A stretch of DNA of 64,000 nt from NCBI GenBank assembly GCA_013398295.1, contig VZSF01006623.1:1015984-1079983 (forward strand), given 5' to 3'. The translations under genes and the position numbers were made by a program. The notes beneath the pieces are model-generated. The model searched no databases, was not told the DNA's origin, and saw nothing but the letters and a program-made list of their open reading frames with translations. Numbering within the stretch: the stretch's first letter is position 1; the number at the start of each line of letters is the position of its first letter. Positions 49,201 through 62,260 of this stretch are shown piece by piece. The stretch comes from Chionis minor. Taxonomy: Eukaryota > Chordata > Aves > Charadriiformes > Chionididae.

Positions 49201-52200
49201 GTCGCTGACGATCCTCGGCGCTGTTCATGCTTTGCCGTGGCATGAGAGTCTGCAACGCTCCTACACAGCACCACGTGGAGACCCACCAGATACCTCCCCA
49301 AAGCGCGGAGGCACGTACAGCCAGCAAGTCCCAGCTTTCTGTGGGCAGGTACTGCATGTTTGTTAACGCTGAACTGGATTTCTCTTCTCGAGCAGCCACT
49401 GGTAAGGCTGAAGACCCAACTCTGCCCGGTGGCAGTAACAACAGCCTTACCTGGAAGCCAGGCTTTCTTATGCAAGACACGAGATTGTCCCTACACAACA
49501 CACTTATTTAAAATACTTGGAAAGTGCTATAAAAAGTGCCCTTAATTCAGCTCACTGAGTATGAAATACATGCATAATATTCAGGAAAGTTACAAGAAGA
49601 TAATTTTATTGGCTATAATATCCCATCTTACTGAGTCCCTGAAGGCACACTCCACAATCCACTGAGCACAGGAGTATCCCAGTGGGTATGTCTACGTTGC
49701 TTCCTTAAAAAAGAGCAAAAAGGAGTCCTGGGAGCAGCCAAGGGCAGAGCGTACCACCACACTCACCTCCTGGCCACGCAGGGGCTGCCCAGGTGACTGG
49801 CAGACCCTGCCGCAGCAAGTTTTCCTGCCATCCAAAACTGTCTCCCAGCAGCCGGAGCCACCTCACCTGCATCCTACCACCCCCAGGAGACAATTCCCAG
49901 AGGCAGCCTCGGGAAGCCATGAGCTCCCAAGCTTGCTGTCTGGAGGGGCAATGGGTTTTGCATTGGGAGTTTGTTCGTCCCAACGTACGCCCTGACTCTA
50001 TCTGGAAAGCTGGGGCAATCAAATATTTAACATATTGAACGAGAGCGCTCCCAGCAAAGAGGAACAGCAATTAAAGACCTGCTGACTCATCAGATATCAA
50101 AGGGGAAGCGACACAGTGGGGAATAGAAATATTCTGAAGGAACCAGACGTTTGCAGCGCACTGAGCCAGGAATTCACATTAACAGCAACCCAAACAAGCT
50201 GGGAACAATGTTTGCTTAAAATCCCCAGTGGGGAGCTGCATCATCAAGAGGGGAAAAAACCAAAGGAAAATGGGTATTTCAAAATTTATAAAGAATACAT
50301 CCTTTATTCTGCAATAAAAATGTCGGAAGATGGCAGTGTTACGGTCCTAGATGCCTGGAACCTGTACACCACAAGGAGCAATTTAGATATTTCATAAAAC
50401 ATGCTCTTTCAGCTTTCTCTGCAAGCTTGCCCACTTCTATGTGCACACATCAGGCACGCCCAGATGTTTTTATTATGGGGCCAATCCTGGTGTTCCTGCT
50501 TAGCGTCAGCTCCTGTGTGTGCCGCTTGCTGGCCCTGCGTCGGCACCCGGACTGAAGGAAGGTGGTGTGAGTCTGATCACAGACTCCGGATCTTAAGGTC
50601 ACATCTGATTTTGCCTGAGCAGAAGACAGTGTGTGTAATCGCTGAATCAGCATGCTGATGACACTCACGGAAAAGGATTAGAAGGCAAACCTCAAGTCCA
50701 ATAAACTCACCCATGAGCCTAACGAAAGCAAAACTGGACCTGCAGGCATGAATAGCCACACGAGTACGGCTGCTGTGAGCACGCAGGTCCTCTAAGTGCC
50801 AATACTGTGTGAAGTGACTTGGAATTTTGTGCGATTCACTCTCAGGAGACATTAAAAGTCTAAGAAATTGAGACGATGCTACAGCTGACGATGCTGAACC
50901 GGTATCTGCTACGTATTTCCACACTCTTATGGGTAAGCGTGTGGCATCGCTAACTGGTCAGCAGCCGGGCAGGCAGCAGCACAGAACTGAAGTCCAAATC
51001 TTTGTGATTACTAGCCAGATTTAGCACCTTTATTGCTGCAAAACTGTGCTTAAAAGCAAGTAACTGAATAAGTCAGTACGGGACTGGTGACTTACAACCT
51101 GTCAGCTGTTCCTTTGGGAAAATGTCCTTTGTGCCACTGTATGGTTTACTTCTACAAATGTCACAACAAAAGACAAATAAACTTTCTCTCTACAGTATCA
51201 GAAGTGTGATTTAAAAACCACCAGGGCAAGCCAAAGCTGCTGTTTCTCTCTGCTCCAAAATGTTCCTCTGCTTCCTTTCCCATAAACATTCCTGGTGTCC
51301 TGCAAATATCCCCACAAAATTACCCATCTGTAGAGTGGTTTATATCCAGTTTCCACCGCCAGAAGCAGGTCACTTGAGCGACTCTGTATACCTCAGTTCA
51401 GGTGCTCATTTTTAAGTTTGGCTAACCTTAAAGCAAAGTGCCCTTTAAGTGCATATCGCTTTAGCCCTAAAATACTTAATCATTAACGATTTAAAGCAGA
51501 AAGGAATTTAAGTGAGTTAGACATCCTGTAATAGGTCTTTTGACTAGGGCCATTAGGAACATTTTGGTTCAGTTCAGACATAATTTATCATCCTGAGTGG
51601 AATTCACCTGAAAGGCAGGCAAGTGCCTTCTGCTCTCCTAGTTCTTCTCTTACTAAAAAAAAAAACAAACCAGGGAAAAAAATCCATTCAGCTTTCCTGA
51701 TCTCCTAAATAGCTTAAGGTTGTGAATGCCAGATAACTTCCAGCTAGGCATTTACTGCTGTCTTTAATGGCCAAAACCTATCAGAAACCTCCTGAGGCCA
51801 AATACAGAGAAAAGAGCAAAAAGTATTCATTTTATATTCCAATCTTTGGTAGAAGAAATCTGCTGAAAGAAGCTTAAAGCACTGTAGACTGGTCTCCTCA
51901 CCCTTTCTAACTCACCAGTTAATTATTACAGCCTGGCCAGTTCCTCAACCAACATGTAGCTTCGCTGACTTCAGGGCACCCACGAAAACAGCAGAGCTAG
52001 CCTGGGACCTCTGCAGCAGCATCCCCCAACACTAATGTACTTCTGGATAGCAACAGTAAATTAAGAAAAGGGCACAGCTTAGCTATTAAATAGCAACAGG
52101 GCCATAAAATAAGACATTTCAGCATCTATATGTGATTTTTAGGCTGGTGTCAACTTACAGTGACGCTCCAGTTATTCTGCGGAATAGAAAGTCTGACAGC

Positions 52201-52216
52201 CTTTATAAGCATGGCT

Positions 52217-52245
52217 CATTTTTATATAGGAAACATATAAAAATG
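52217..52245. repeat. Perfect 11-base inverted repeat
   Basis: CATTTTTATAT and ATATAAAAATG are exact reverse complements with a 7-base loop (AGGAAAC). AT-rich; no function assigned. Confidence 0.8.
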
Positions 52246-55200
52246 CTGATGCATTATACTGTTGTATATAAACATGAGAAATAGCAAAGGTAAGCCAGAA
52301 ATGTTCAAGTCCGTCAGAATGTAACAGAAAAAATATCCAGCCATCTTTCTGAGCGATTACAGAAAATTACATCCCTATCAAAGAACTGTGAAAGATAACA
52401 AAAAGCTGCTGGGATGGACATGTTCTCTGCTTAATTTAGTAGATTTTGAATGTCATTTCTCCCGAGCCATAGTGATTTCACTGGTCTTCAGTTTTAAAGA
52501 TTTTTTTTTTCCCCCCCTATACAGAAAAGCACGGAAAGGGAATGAAATACCTGAACTACATCTCAAAATACCTGAATATAAAAATGCTGTATTCTCACAT
52601 TACACTGCAAACAGTGGTCTGTATTACCTCTTTGTCCTACCCATAATTTAAACACCCAGGCCACAACATTCCTTTAACACAAGGCATGGACCATCCTGGC
52701 GCTTTGACTGCAGAAAACTGGGTACCGCTGGGCCGGCAGGTGTCAGCACAGGAGAAATACTGAATTGAAAAGGAAGGTTTGTTCCTTTGATTATAACGAT
52801 GATATTGAGCGTCTGACGTGGCATGACTGTGAATGATTTTTAATGAAACTAAGGTCAAGAATGACGGGAACTTATTCATAATAAATACTTCAGATCTCCT
52901 GTTACTTTTACCAGGAAACACGGACGGACAGTGAGGAAGGAACATGCAAACTCTGGGACTACCACCGACTGCAAATTTTTAAAATCTCTAATTTACTCCT
53001 TAAAACTCAATGGAGACCTCTCTGATTGGACTCCTCAGCCATAGGGTAAAAACGGAGGCGCAGAAAAACAGTGATCGAGCAACAGGCCACATTATCAAAG
53101 AGCACACCACATCCATCGAGGTCATCCATCCCTCACTCCCATGGCACAGACACGACGACCTGCTGCTGCCGCGTGACTGCAGCCAGAAACTACAGGCAAC
53201 TGCTCCACTTCCCCTTTTTATCATTTTAAAGGATTTTTATGGGGGGCCGGCAGCTTTGGTAACCGATTAGTGTATATTACTAAGACAATTCACAGGGCTT
53301 CTATAAGCCAGAAGGAGTCACGCTGGGAGATCTGCTTTCTGCTCTAAATATAGCAGCACGAGAAATGAAATCCAAGTGCCAGATTTCAGTGGGATTTCCC
53401 AGGGTGAAATGCATCACACACATGGCTCATTAGAGACCTTTAAAACAAAACCAAGAACTACGGATTGCACCAGTGTATTCCCTTCCCGGTGCTGTTACTG
53501 AAAACATTTTGGATGAATGGTGGTCATTTCCCCACCATGAATCTCATCATCTCTCTCCACTTGCTTTCAGTAAGCATTTCAGTCAGCTCATCCAATACGA
53601 GCATCAGTTATAACTGTGACCGAGCAGTGGATTTAGCCATTTAACTTCACCGTTCTTATTGGACAGATTAATTTTAAGAACAGGAAAACATGAAACGAAG
53701 AAAAGGAAAGAAAGAAATGAGTACAACAGAACAGTTTACTCTCATGTACTGGGGTTCACGTATAATTGTCCACCATTTCCAGGTTCTCGTGCCATGTTTC
53801 CAAAGCTGGGAGCCTGCCTCTGTAAGACTTCGGAGCACAGATTTGTAGTTGTTTCCAGCTATTTCTGTCCACAGACCGTTCTTGAGTCCTTGTCTGTGTT
53901 TTGTACTGCATAAATTCTCAAAGCATCTATGTATTTGTTTTAAACTGACAAACCTAATAGGTGAGTGAAATCCATTTAACGTGTCACTCCATTATTGTCA
54001 ACCCAAGTAACAGTCTCTATTGTTCCCCATAGGGGAAAAAAAAATCCAATGAAAAAAACCCAAACCAGGACACACTCTTCTTTCCAATTGCCCAGATATT
54101 GTCTGTATTTCAAAGTTTTAAACCCTTTCCTTTGCAGCCTGCCTTCTGGAGCTGCACGCTGCCAGCCTGTTCTTCTTCATTTATACCTGTGCAACCCAGA
54201 AGCGATGCCCTGGATTTACATCCCTCTAAGAGCAGAACCGAGCCATGCATCGAACAACCTGCCACTCCATATTTATTTAGCATACTCTACAGGCAAAAGG
54301 GAATTAATTGCCTTCCCAGCCCCAGGCTCTGACCCCACCTGTAGAACAGGTTTTCCCCCAAAGCGTGAGGCCCTTCCCTCACGAAGACTGCTCCTGGATG
54401 GGAATATTTTAATGCCTTTCATTTTGGCGGTGAGTGCAAATTTCTTATGAGTTACAGTGAGTTCGTCTGACTGGTACCTGGGAGGATGGGAAACACAACC
54501 ACGGTGCTGCTCCCGCGGGTGAGGGAGCACGGGGTGCCCCGGCTCCAGCTGCCTCCCAGGGCTCCCAATGCCGCAAGCACAACGCTGGGTGGCACCGGGC
54601 TCTTCCCTGGCCTCCGTCTCCCCATACAGAGAACTCTCATTTCAGTCCCAAATACGTAAAAGCTCCTCATTCTCATCTGAGAAAAGAGAGACTCGACACG
54701 GCAAACTCTTCTGCAGAAAAGCTGCCTATTAGGAGACAGGTGTAATGGCAATAAACGTAGCTCCACTGGGAAGAAGAAAGGAATTAAACACACCAGCCCT
54801 TCTAAACATACAGGGTTTTGCTTGGGCAACACACGAGTCTGAATCATCTATAATACTAACCAAGACAAATATCATTGGTCAACAGGTCCTGACAAGTAAC
54901 TTCAAATAAAGATGGAATTTGCCTTATAATCTGTACCCGCTGGTGAGCTGAATCGTTGTCCCTTCTGGGCAATGCAGTTTTCTGTAAAACCGCAGCAGAA
55001 TTGCTGAAATGCACCCAGCGTTCCTCTAACCCGGCCATCCGCGGCTCAGGCTAAGGCTCCTCCCCTGCACAAGACCCAGGGCTTCGCTGCAAACCTTCCA
55101 CCAGTCTCTGCTGATGACATCTCTCCATAAACAAGTGCTTGATTCAGAAGTGGTCGGTGTGCACAAAGATATAATTAGCAGGAATTCCCCTTCTAGCACG

Positions 55201-58200
55201 CAGGGGAAGTAAAGATTGCAAAAGGCATTCGATTTCCTAGTTTCCCAGAGCAAAATTCTTTAATGCCTTGTTTTGAAAGATTAAATATTTGTTGTCAGAC
55301 ACAATACCACCCTACTAAATAATCTGAATCAAAATCAGCACCTACACACGTCTATATGACTTGCACCTACACAAAATACAAGTATTTCAGGGCTCTGCGT
55401 GCAGAACCAAAGCACTTTCTGAAGAGCAGAGGTGCACTTTGCCAAGCATGTTTGCTGGCTAAGAAATAACGGGGGCAGGTCACATGTGTTTTCATGTGTT
55501 TAACTGCAGCTGCAACTTCAAAAAATATGACCAATCTGCCACTGACAAAAAATGATGTTTCCATTTCTAACTCACCTGTAGCCCTCTAGGAGGGCACTCC
55601 AGAGAGATTTCAGTCCATCTAGACATTTTCCGTGTTTCAGCATAGAGGAAAAAGAACCTCCAGAATAATAAAAAGCAGAAAACGCCTGAGTATTCCTGCT
55701 GACTTGTGTGATACAAGGCATTAATGAACAATGCAAGAACACAGGAAAGCAGAACACTCTCATGTTTTTCAGCATCGGTATCTTCAGCGGGGACAACAGA
55801 CAGAAGAAAATGGCCATATCTGCTGCTACAACATACACACTTCTATTTCTGTCATGCCTGTTTTCAGGCCTGACATAATCCATATATCCATAATATGAGG
55901 AGGGATTTTAATAGAGCCAAAGGGTGCAATCGGAGCGACTGTGCTGCCAGAAGCTGATAGTCATCATTAGGCAGAATGTGTAATTGAAGTGCCTTGAGTC
56001 GGAGCTGGTGGCTTTAACGCGAGGTGCTGCGCTCCTCCCCGGACACAGCACCCGCAGGTCCCATCACACCCCTCCGGGCCACGGGTTCCCTCTCTGCACC
56101 AAACGGGCACCTCGGCGAGAGGAGCAGCGCTGGGTCCTACCACCTGTGCCACGGACGGGGGGTTCGTAAGGTCATGGCTCCTTTTAGGACCACGCTCCAC
56201 GCACCAGGATTACCGGAGCACGGTGTTGGCAAGCATCCTAGAAAAGGTTGCCCAAGCCCATATTCCCATGTCAACGCCAACTGCCAAACTATTAACAGTT
56301 TGTCATGAGAAAGATCCACTTCTGGCAGCAACAAAGACTAAGCCTGTGGCCTTGGAGCCCTGTACAGGGAGATGCCGGAGATGTTCCCGACCCCGGAAGC
56401 AGTGCCTGTGCTCAGCCCCGCACACTTCCAGCTGGAAGAGCTCCTCTCCGGCATTTCGCAGGACACACTAAGCCAAAAAACTTGTCATTTTTTTCTAGAA
56501 TAACCAAAATACCATTGGAAGTCAAGAAGAACTGTACAAAACCAGAAAGCTGTGATGGGAATGAAACCATCAGGAGGACTTAGGCAAGAAACGTGCCCCT
56601 GCACCCCCTGCGCCCATCTGTGGGGGACACCATCACACAGCACGGCCAACTCCAGAGGATGGGCTTCTCATAACTACACCACAAACCAGGCTTTTGAGTA
56701 ATTAAAATTTAATTTTCACTGGTTACCCCCAACTGAAGAATCATTTATGAGCACCCTCAGTCACCTTAATTGCCTAAGGGTAAAATAATTTTCCTGGCCC
56801 CCTTGTGTGGGAATAAACTTTTCAGGTTTGGGGTTTTTTTTTCTTTTTCTTTTTCCTGTGGTGGGGTGGAAACTCTAAAGATTTCAATTAGAAGCAATTA
56901 CTGGAGATGTAGAGGCTTCTCTGAGGTTAAGTTGCCCTTCTTTTTCTCAAGCGAAGCCTTTAATTAAATGCAAATAATCACAAATTTCATATAGCGCATT
57001 GCCATAATTTCACTATTAGTTACTGGATCTCATTTAAAAATAAAAAAGGTGGGCAGTAGTGCTGGGCGGATGCAAAGTAATGAGAACTCAAGAGGTCAAG
57101 GCTGAATTACCTGTGTAAAGCTATTCCTCTTCTATAAATCTGTCTGCAAGCACATTGCTTCAGTGTTAACAGGTTGTTCTTCACGCAAGTACACTGGAGT
57201 GTAGTCCCATAGAAACCCGGGCCTCAATACAAATAATTACCTCAGTCCATCTTACTGTTGACCACGGCAGGGAAGGCAGGACAGGTAACGGGGAAGACGT
57301 AATTGAAGTGGAAATCACAAGAACTAAAACGCAAGCTATGATGAATTCAAATGGTATATTCAAGCTCATCTCCATGGCAGAGCTGCGGAAGAACAGGCAC
57401 ATGAAATGGCAGCAAGTATTTTAAACACATCATATCAGGCATGGTAGCATCTAAGTGGGGAAGAGATAATATAGCATCTGCAGGAGGGGAAAGACAGACT
57501 CCACACAACCCCAGGTGTGTAATTCTGCCCTCAAAACTGTCAGTCTTTAGAGCAGGTTCTGACAATTACAGAAGCCCCCCAACAAGCTGGGGCTTCGCCC
57601 AAAGAAGGTGAAGGTTTCCGCTGCTCAGGACTTTGCGCTCTGCACAGGCATTTACAGTGTGAGCGCGCCCCCTCTGTCCCCTTTCCCTGGATCATTCCAC
57701 AACCCAAGATGCAAACCAGCAGGGGATTCAGGGCCAAACAACCAAGAAACGTTTTACAAAGCAGCTTTCTGAAAAGCTGATGACTTTGCAGTTCCAGGAC
57801 AAGTTGGAAGAGACATGGAGGCTTCTCCAAGCAGCATCTCAGCCTTCGGGCAACCAGGCAGAAGAGGTGCTTCAGAAGAATTATATTTTTGTTACAGCAA
57901 TGGCTGCCAGGTTTTCAAAGCTGAGAAGGTCATTGCCCCCTGCCACGCAGAGAGTTCGGGAGGGATGTCAGGAAGCTCAGAAGGAAAAAAAAAGTGCAAG
58001 GAACAAGAGAAAGAGCAGTGGAAAACTTACTCTACGGCTCAGCTCACGTCATTTCTGTGCGGATTCCCAAATTAAATCATTTCTCCCACTGTACTGTGAG
58101 AATATGGGGAGGGATCAGATTGTAAGCTATTCAGAGGACTAACTGATTATCGGCATTTTGGCAGCGAGCTTGTTTTTGTTCTTTTGCACATTTATAATAA

Positions 58201-61200
58201 TACCTTTTACACGTTCTCTAAGAGACAAATCTCTCTCTGCTTCAGAACCGCTAGTCTGAAGAGCTTTTGTTGGCACTGAGACAAATGCTAATGTGAAATA
58301 TCTTATTTCTTCAGCTGAAAGAGAAGCTGAGAACAATCCCCTCTGGAGGGAGGTGGCAGAAGGCGGGATCTGGGATCAAGAGTTTATGACTCACCCCCCC
58401 GCACAGCCCACCCGTGCCCTCCTCGCTGCTCGCCGGGTCCTGCGGCAATCGCACCGTGGAGCAGTTCCCCCCGGTCTGACAAAGCAGCACGGTGGGGACA
58501 AGGGGCAGCAGCAGGCAGGACACCATTCACGGGTGGAAGAAACACCTGGAAACGAAGCGTTATGCCATAGACCAAACACTCAACCTCACATCACAAACCA
58601 CCCCAAATCCCTGCTTCTCTCCTCCTTCCTCCATCTATTTTCGCCCCTCTGTTCTTGGAGGGACCAAACAAAGCCATAATGTATTTTTAATGCAGCGATG
58701 TATTTTCCTGCTGTGGACATATGCAGGAGACTGGCTATTGAGGCTCGACAGCATGGCCCATACAGCACATCTGCCAGAGGAATTTTTGCCTGTACGCGTG
58801 GATCAAGCTGCAAGCATGAGGAGAGGGGCTGTTGCTGACTTACCAACAGCTTCCTTCAAAATCAGTAGCGCTAACCGAGAGATGTTGGCTCTCCGGATTT
58901 CAGGGCTAAATTCTGAGGTGTCTGGTAGGAAAACAGCACCAATAAAAGCTTTTCCTGGTATGGAGACATTTATAGTATCTCTCACTCCTGGTGAGTAGCA
59001 AGCACAGAGGTTATGCAGTGGCTTATTCCACAGTAGGGATACTAATGAGTAAGATGGCTTTCTTCTGCCTCTGAAAAATACAGAAATTAAATATGTTTGA
59101 GATATTCCCATCTCTTGGACACATACTTTTGTTCAGATGGCCTGAGTATGAACAGGCTTAGAAACAACTGATGAGTGAGAGCTGGAAGCCCGTCCATCGA
59201 GATGGAAGCACAATCACGTAAGCCTCAGTTCTCCATGAAACCCAATCCAAAATATTTGAGGGAAAAGGGCCATTTGCCATCGTAACACCCTGCACACCAC
59301 AGACTGCCTTGCACAGTAGTCAAAGGATAAAAATAAAGAATTGCTGAAACGATTGCAGCGCAGCATATCCAGGTGGTTTAGTGGTACTAATGGAAGACTT
59401 ACTGTTTCACTATTTCTTTTGCTCCCATGACATATCTGCAAGCACATGCCCTGCCACAGCAGGCCTCCGACAACTCCATGCTTCAGCAGAGAGTAGAGAC
59501 AGTGAGGTAAAAATATGGAGTCCTTTCATCACTTTTTCTTAACAAGGAAGATGAAAGCCTTATGTGCTTAAGCTGGCTGAGAAAATGTGGTATTAGGATA
59601 ACAAAAGTGAAATATTATCAGCGCCTGAGTTTTCAAAGGTGTAGCACTAGAAGAAACTGATGCATATATAACTCAGCTAGCCATCGGTACCAGATGCTTG
59701 ACACTCTGGAGGATGCAATAATGAAGGGGTCAAATTTGTAATAACATCATGCAATATCCTATTAAAACTGACTATATTATTCTAAACTCCAAAGGAGTGA
59801 AGGTAAAATAGTACTATATATATATCTCTTTTAAAAAGATAAGGAATCCCAATTGCTTTTCATGCAGAAACAGAAACTCTCTAGGAATGAAATTCAGATC
59901 TCTGAAAACAGTAAAAGCATAATTTCCTCAATCCAGGAGGGAAGGAAATTGGAATTTAGTGTAAAAACCTGCAAATAAAAAGCATTATGATGATGGGCTT
60001 GATCTGCTGATGTCAATGCTAAGCTTCCTACTAAATTCCAGGGGGCAGGGATTTCACCCGTAGAAACTTCTTCACTTAACAGAACAGTCACTCACAGCAT
60101 TGCTGGGGTTGTCAGCCCTCTGCAAGATTAACATCTTTATATCAGAAGATGCAGCCCACGTGAATGGGGAAAGAAGGGAAATACACAAAGCTCTTGGGTC
60201 ATGCAGCCAGTCTCAAAACAATTACTTGCTTTATAAAAACAGCAACATGAATTAGGATGGAAAAGCGCACAATTTTGTATGCGTCTGTGTGAGGGAGAGA
60301 GAGGAAAAAGAAACCCCTTCACTCTTTCCTCTATTAGGATATAGCAACACTAATTCTAACGCTAAACAATTTTAGCTGACTGATTACAGTTGCACTACAA
60401 AGCAGAAGCCGAAAAGCAGATCAGATTTCCTTCCCATGTTGGCCTTACCATTGCACCTAAGGAGACCCCAGAGAAATCATGGAAAGGGACTATAAACTGC
60501 ATAGCCATTTTTTTCTGAGGCCATTTTTAATTTAAAAAAAATATTAGAACAAAGTCTGTTCCTTTAAATCATTAATAAAAAAATCCTGCCTGTTAGGGCA
60601 ATGAGCTTCCCTAACTCTAATCCATCTTTACTGCTGTGTTATTACCCTACTGTTTTCCTGTAATTAAAATGTGGCAGGTAGTTTACACACAAGAGGGAGT
60701 AATTGTATTGGAAATAACTGTTCATAACCAAATTTTAAAAGCTTATTTTTCTTATCAACTTTTAATAAAGAAAGCAAGATAATAATGATATTTAGCATTT
60801 GTGCCACCTACAGAAGCATTTTTTTCTCTCTAAATTGCTAACATTTCCTTCAACGACGCTAAAACATACCCCTTCAGCTCCGAATGCAGCCTGCAGCAAA
60901 AAAAGGAAAAATCTGAACAATTGCAGTCATTTATTCCTGCTCAGTTGGAATCATGACATATGGCTGAACCTCATGCTAAGGACCCAAACCTTCAAAAGAC
61001 CTTGAGCGGTTCTGGAAGAAGAACACAGAGTTTGCCTGAGTTGTGGTTAGGGAGCACCCCAACATCAGCCTGTCCAGAGGGGGAAGATCCCCCTCCCTCT
61101 CCATGTGCATCTCCACGAAGGCGCACACATAGATGGCCCAAGCAATCCGCATGGATTTGCACAGACCTAGAAGCAGCACATGCTCTCCCAGCTCAGAGGA

Positions 61201-62240
61201 AGATGTGAAGTTTGGCTCGTGAAGCGCCTCCCAGATACCAAAGTTACAGAATATTTTCCTTACAAAGACTATTCCGGAGCCTTTGCTTTGGATGATTCTT
61301 AGAAGACAGTTCTCCAGGAATTCAAGCCTTGCAAGCTGATTAGGGGAAAAATACTATTTTTCCATTTGTTATTGTTTACAGTCTAATAGAACCTGCCAAT
61401 ATATAGGACTACAGGATGCTGTATGCAAACAGCTTATGTCCCAGAGAGCACACAATCCAAAGCACACAAACAGGCAGCTGTGGATAGAAACACCAGGGAA
61501 AGGCAATGGAAAAGCGAAGTGTCCTCAGTGACTTGATGGGCAGACACGACGTTTGCCATTTAACAACGCTTTAGACTCCTAACACTGCTTAAAATATGAG
61601 GCATTGTATGCCACCCTTGTGGAAAGAGGTCAATGCACTCTCATTGCCCATTACCTGAGCCTTCTGAGGCTTGTACTGTTTAAAATAAGGATATTTGGTT
61701 TGCTGTGTTTAGGTAAGCACATCTTTTGCTGTAGTATTCAGAAATTAATTCAAGAGGAAGCTTTTAAACATGGTTTAAGCTCAACTAGTAACACCCAAAA
61801 TAGTGATCCCCAGCACACCGTAGGCATGCAGCATAAAAGATGCGCGTGCTTACGCACACAGTCACGGGCAATTCTACTGCTGAAGAGCTACATCGCTGGA
61901 TGCAAATGCAGGTGGATCATAAACAGGAAGGTCATTAAGAGCTCTGGTTCCAGCCTTGTAATTAGATTGACACCCACGGACCCTTGTGGGGGCAGTGCCA
62001 GCCCCAGCTGGAGGTAGAGCCCTCCACCATGTAGGGGTGACAGCGGGACGCAGACCGAGTGGCTGAGTCATGTACGCAGCCCACAGGCATTATGCTTTTT
62101 TCTCCCCAAACCCTACACGTACAAACCACGTGCGTCTAGCTGGCTTGTCCAGGACCTGAACCTCTACCTCTGCATCATCGGAAAGTTGAGCGCTGGATGG
62201 CGGTTTCTACCTCAATTAGCTTAGGCCACCTTCAGGGTGC

Positions 62241-62260
62241 ATTTGGGTTTCAACCCAAAT
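62241..62260. repeat. Compact inverted repeat, 9-base arms
   Basis: ATTTGGGTT and AACCCAAAT are exact reverse complements separated by TC. With so short a spacer it behaves as a near-perfect palindrome at the DNA level. Confidence 0.8.

Noticed and set aside
58492..58998. 168-codon plus-strand open frame ending beside a GTGAGT donor-like site
   Set aside because: The translation is low-complexity and unfamiliar, and no matching acceptor is evident. A GTGAGT word is common by chance.
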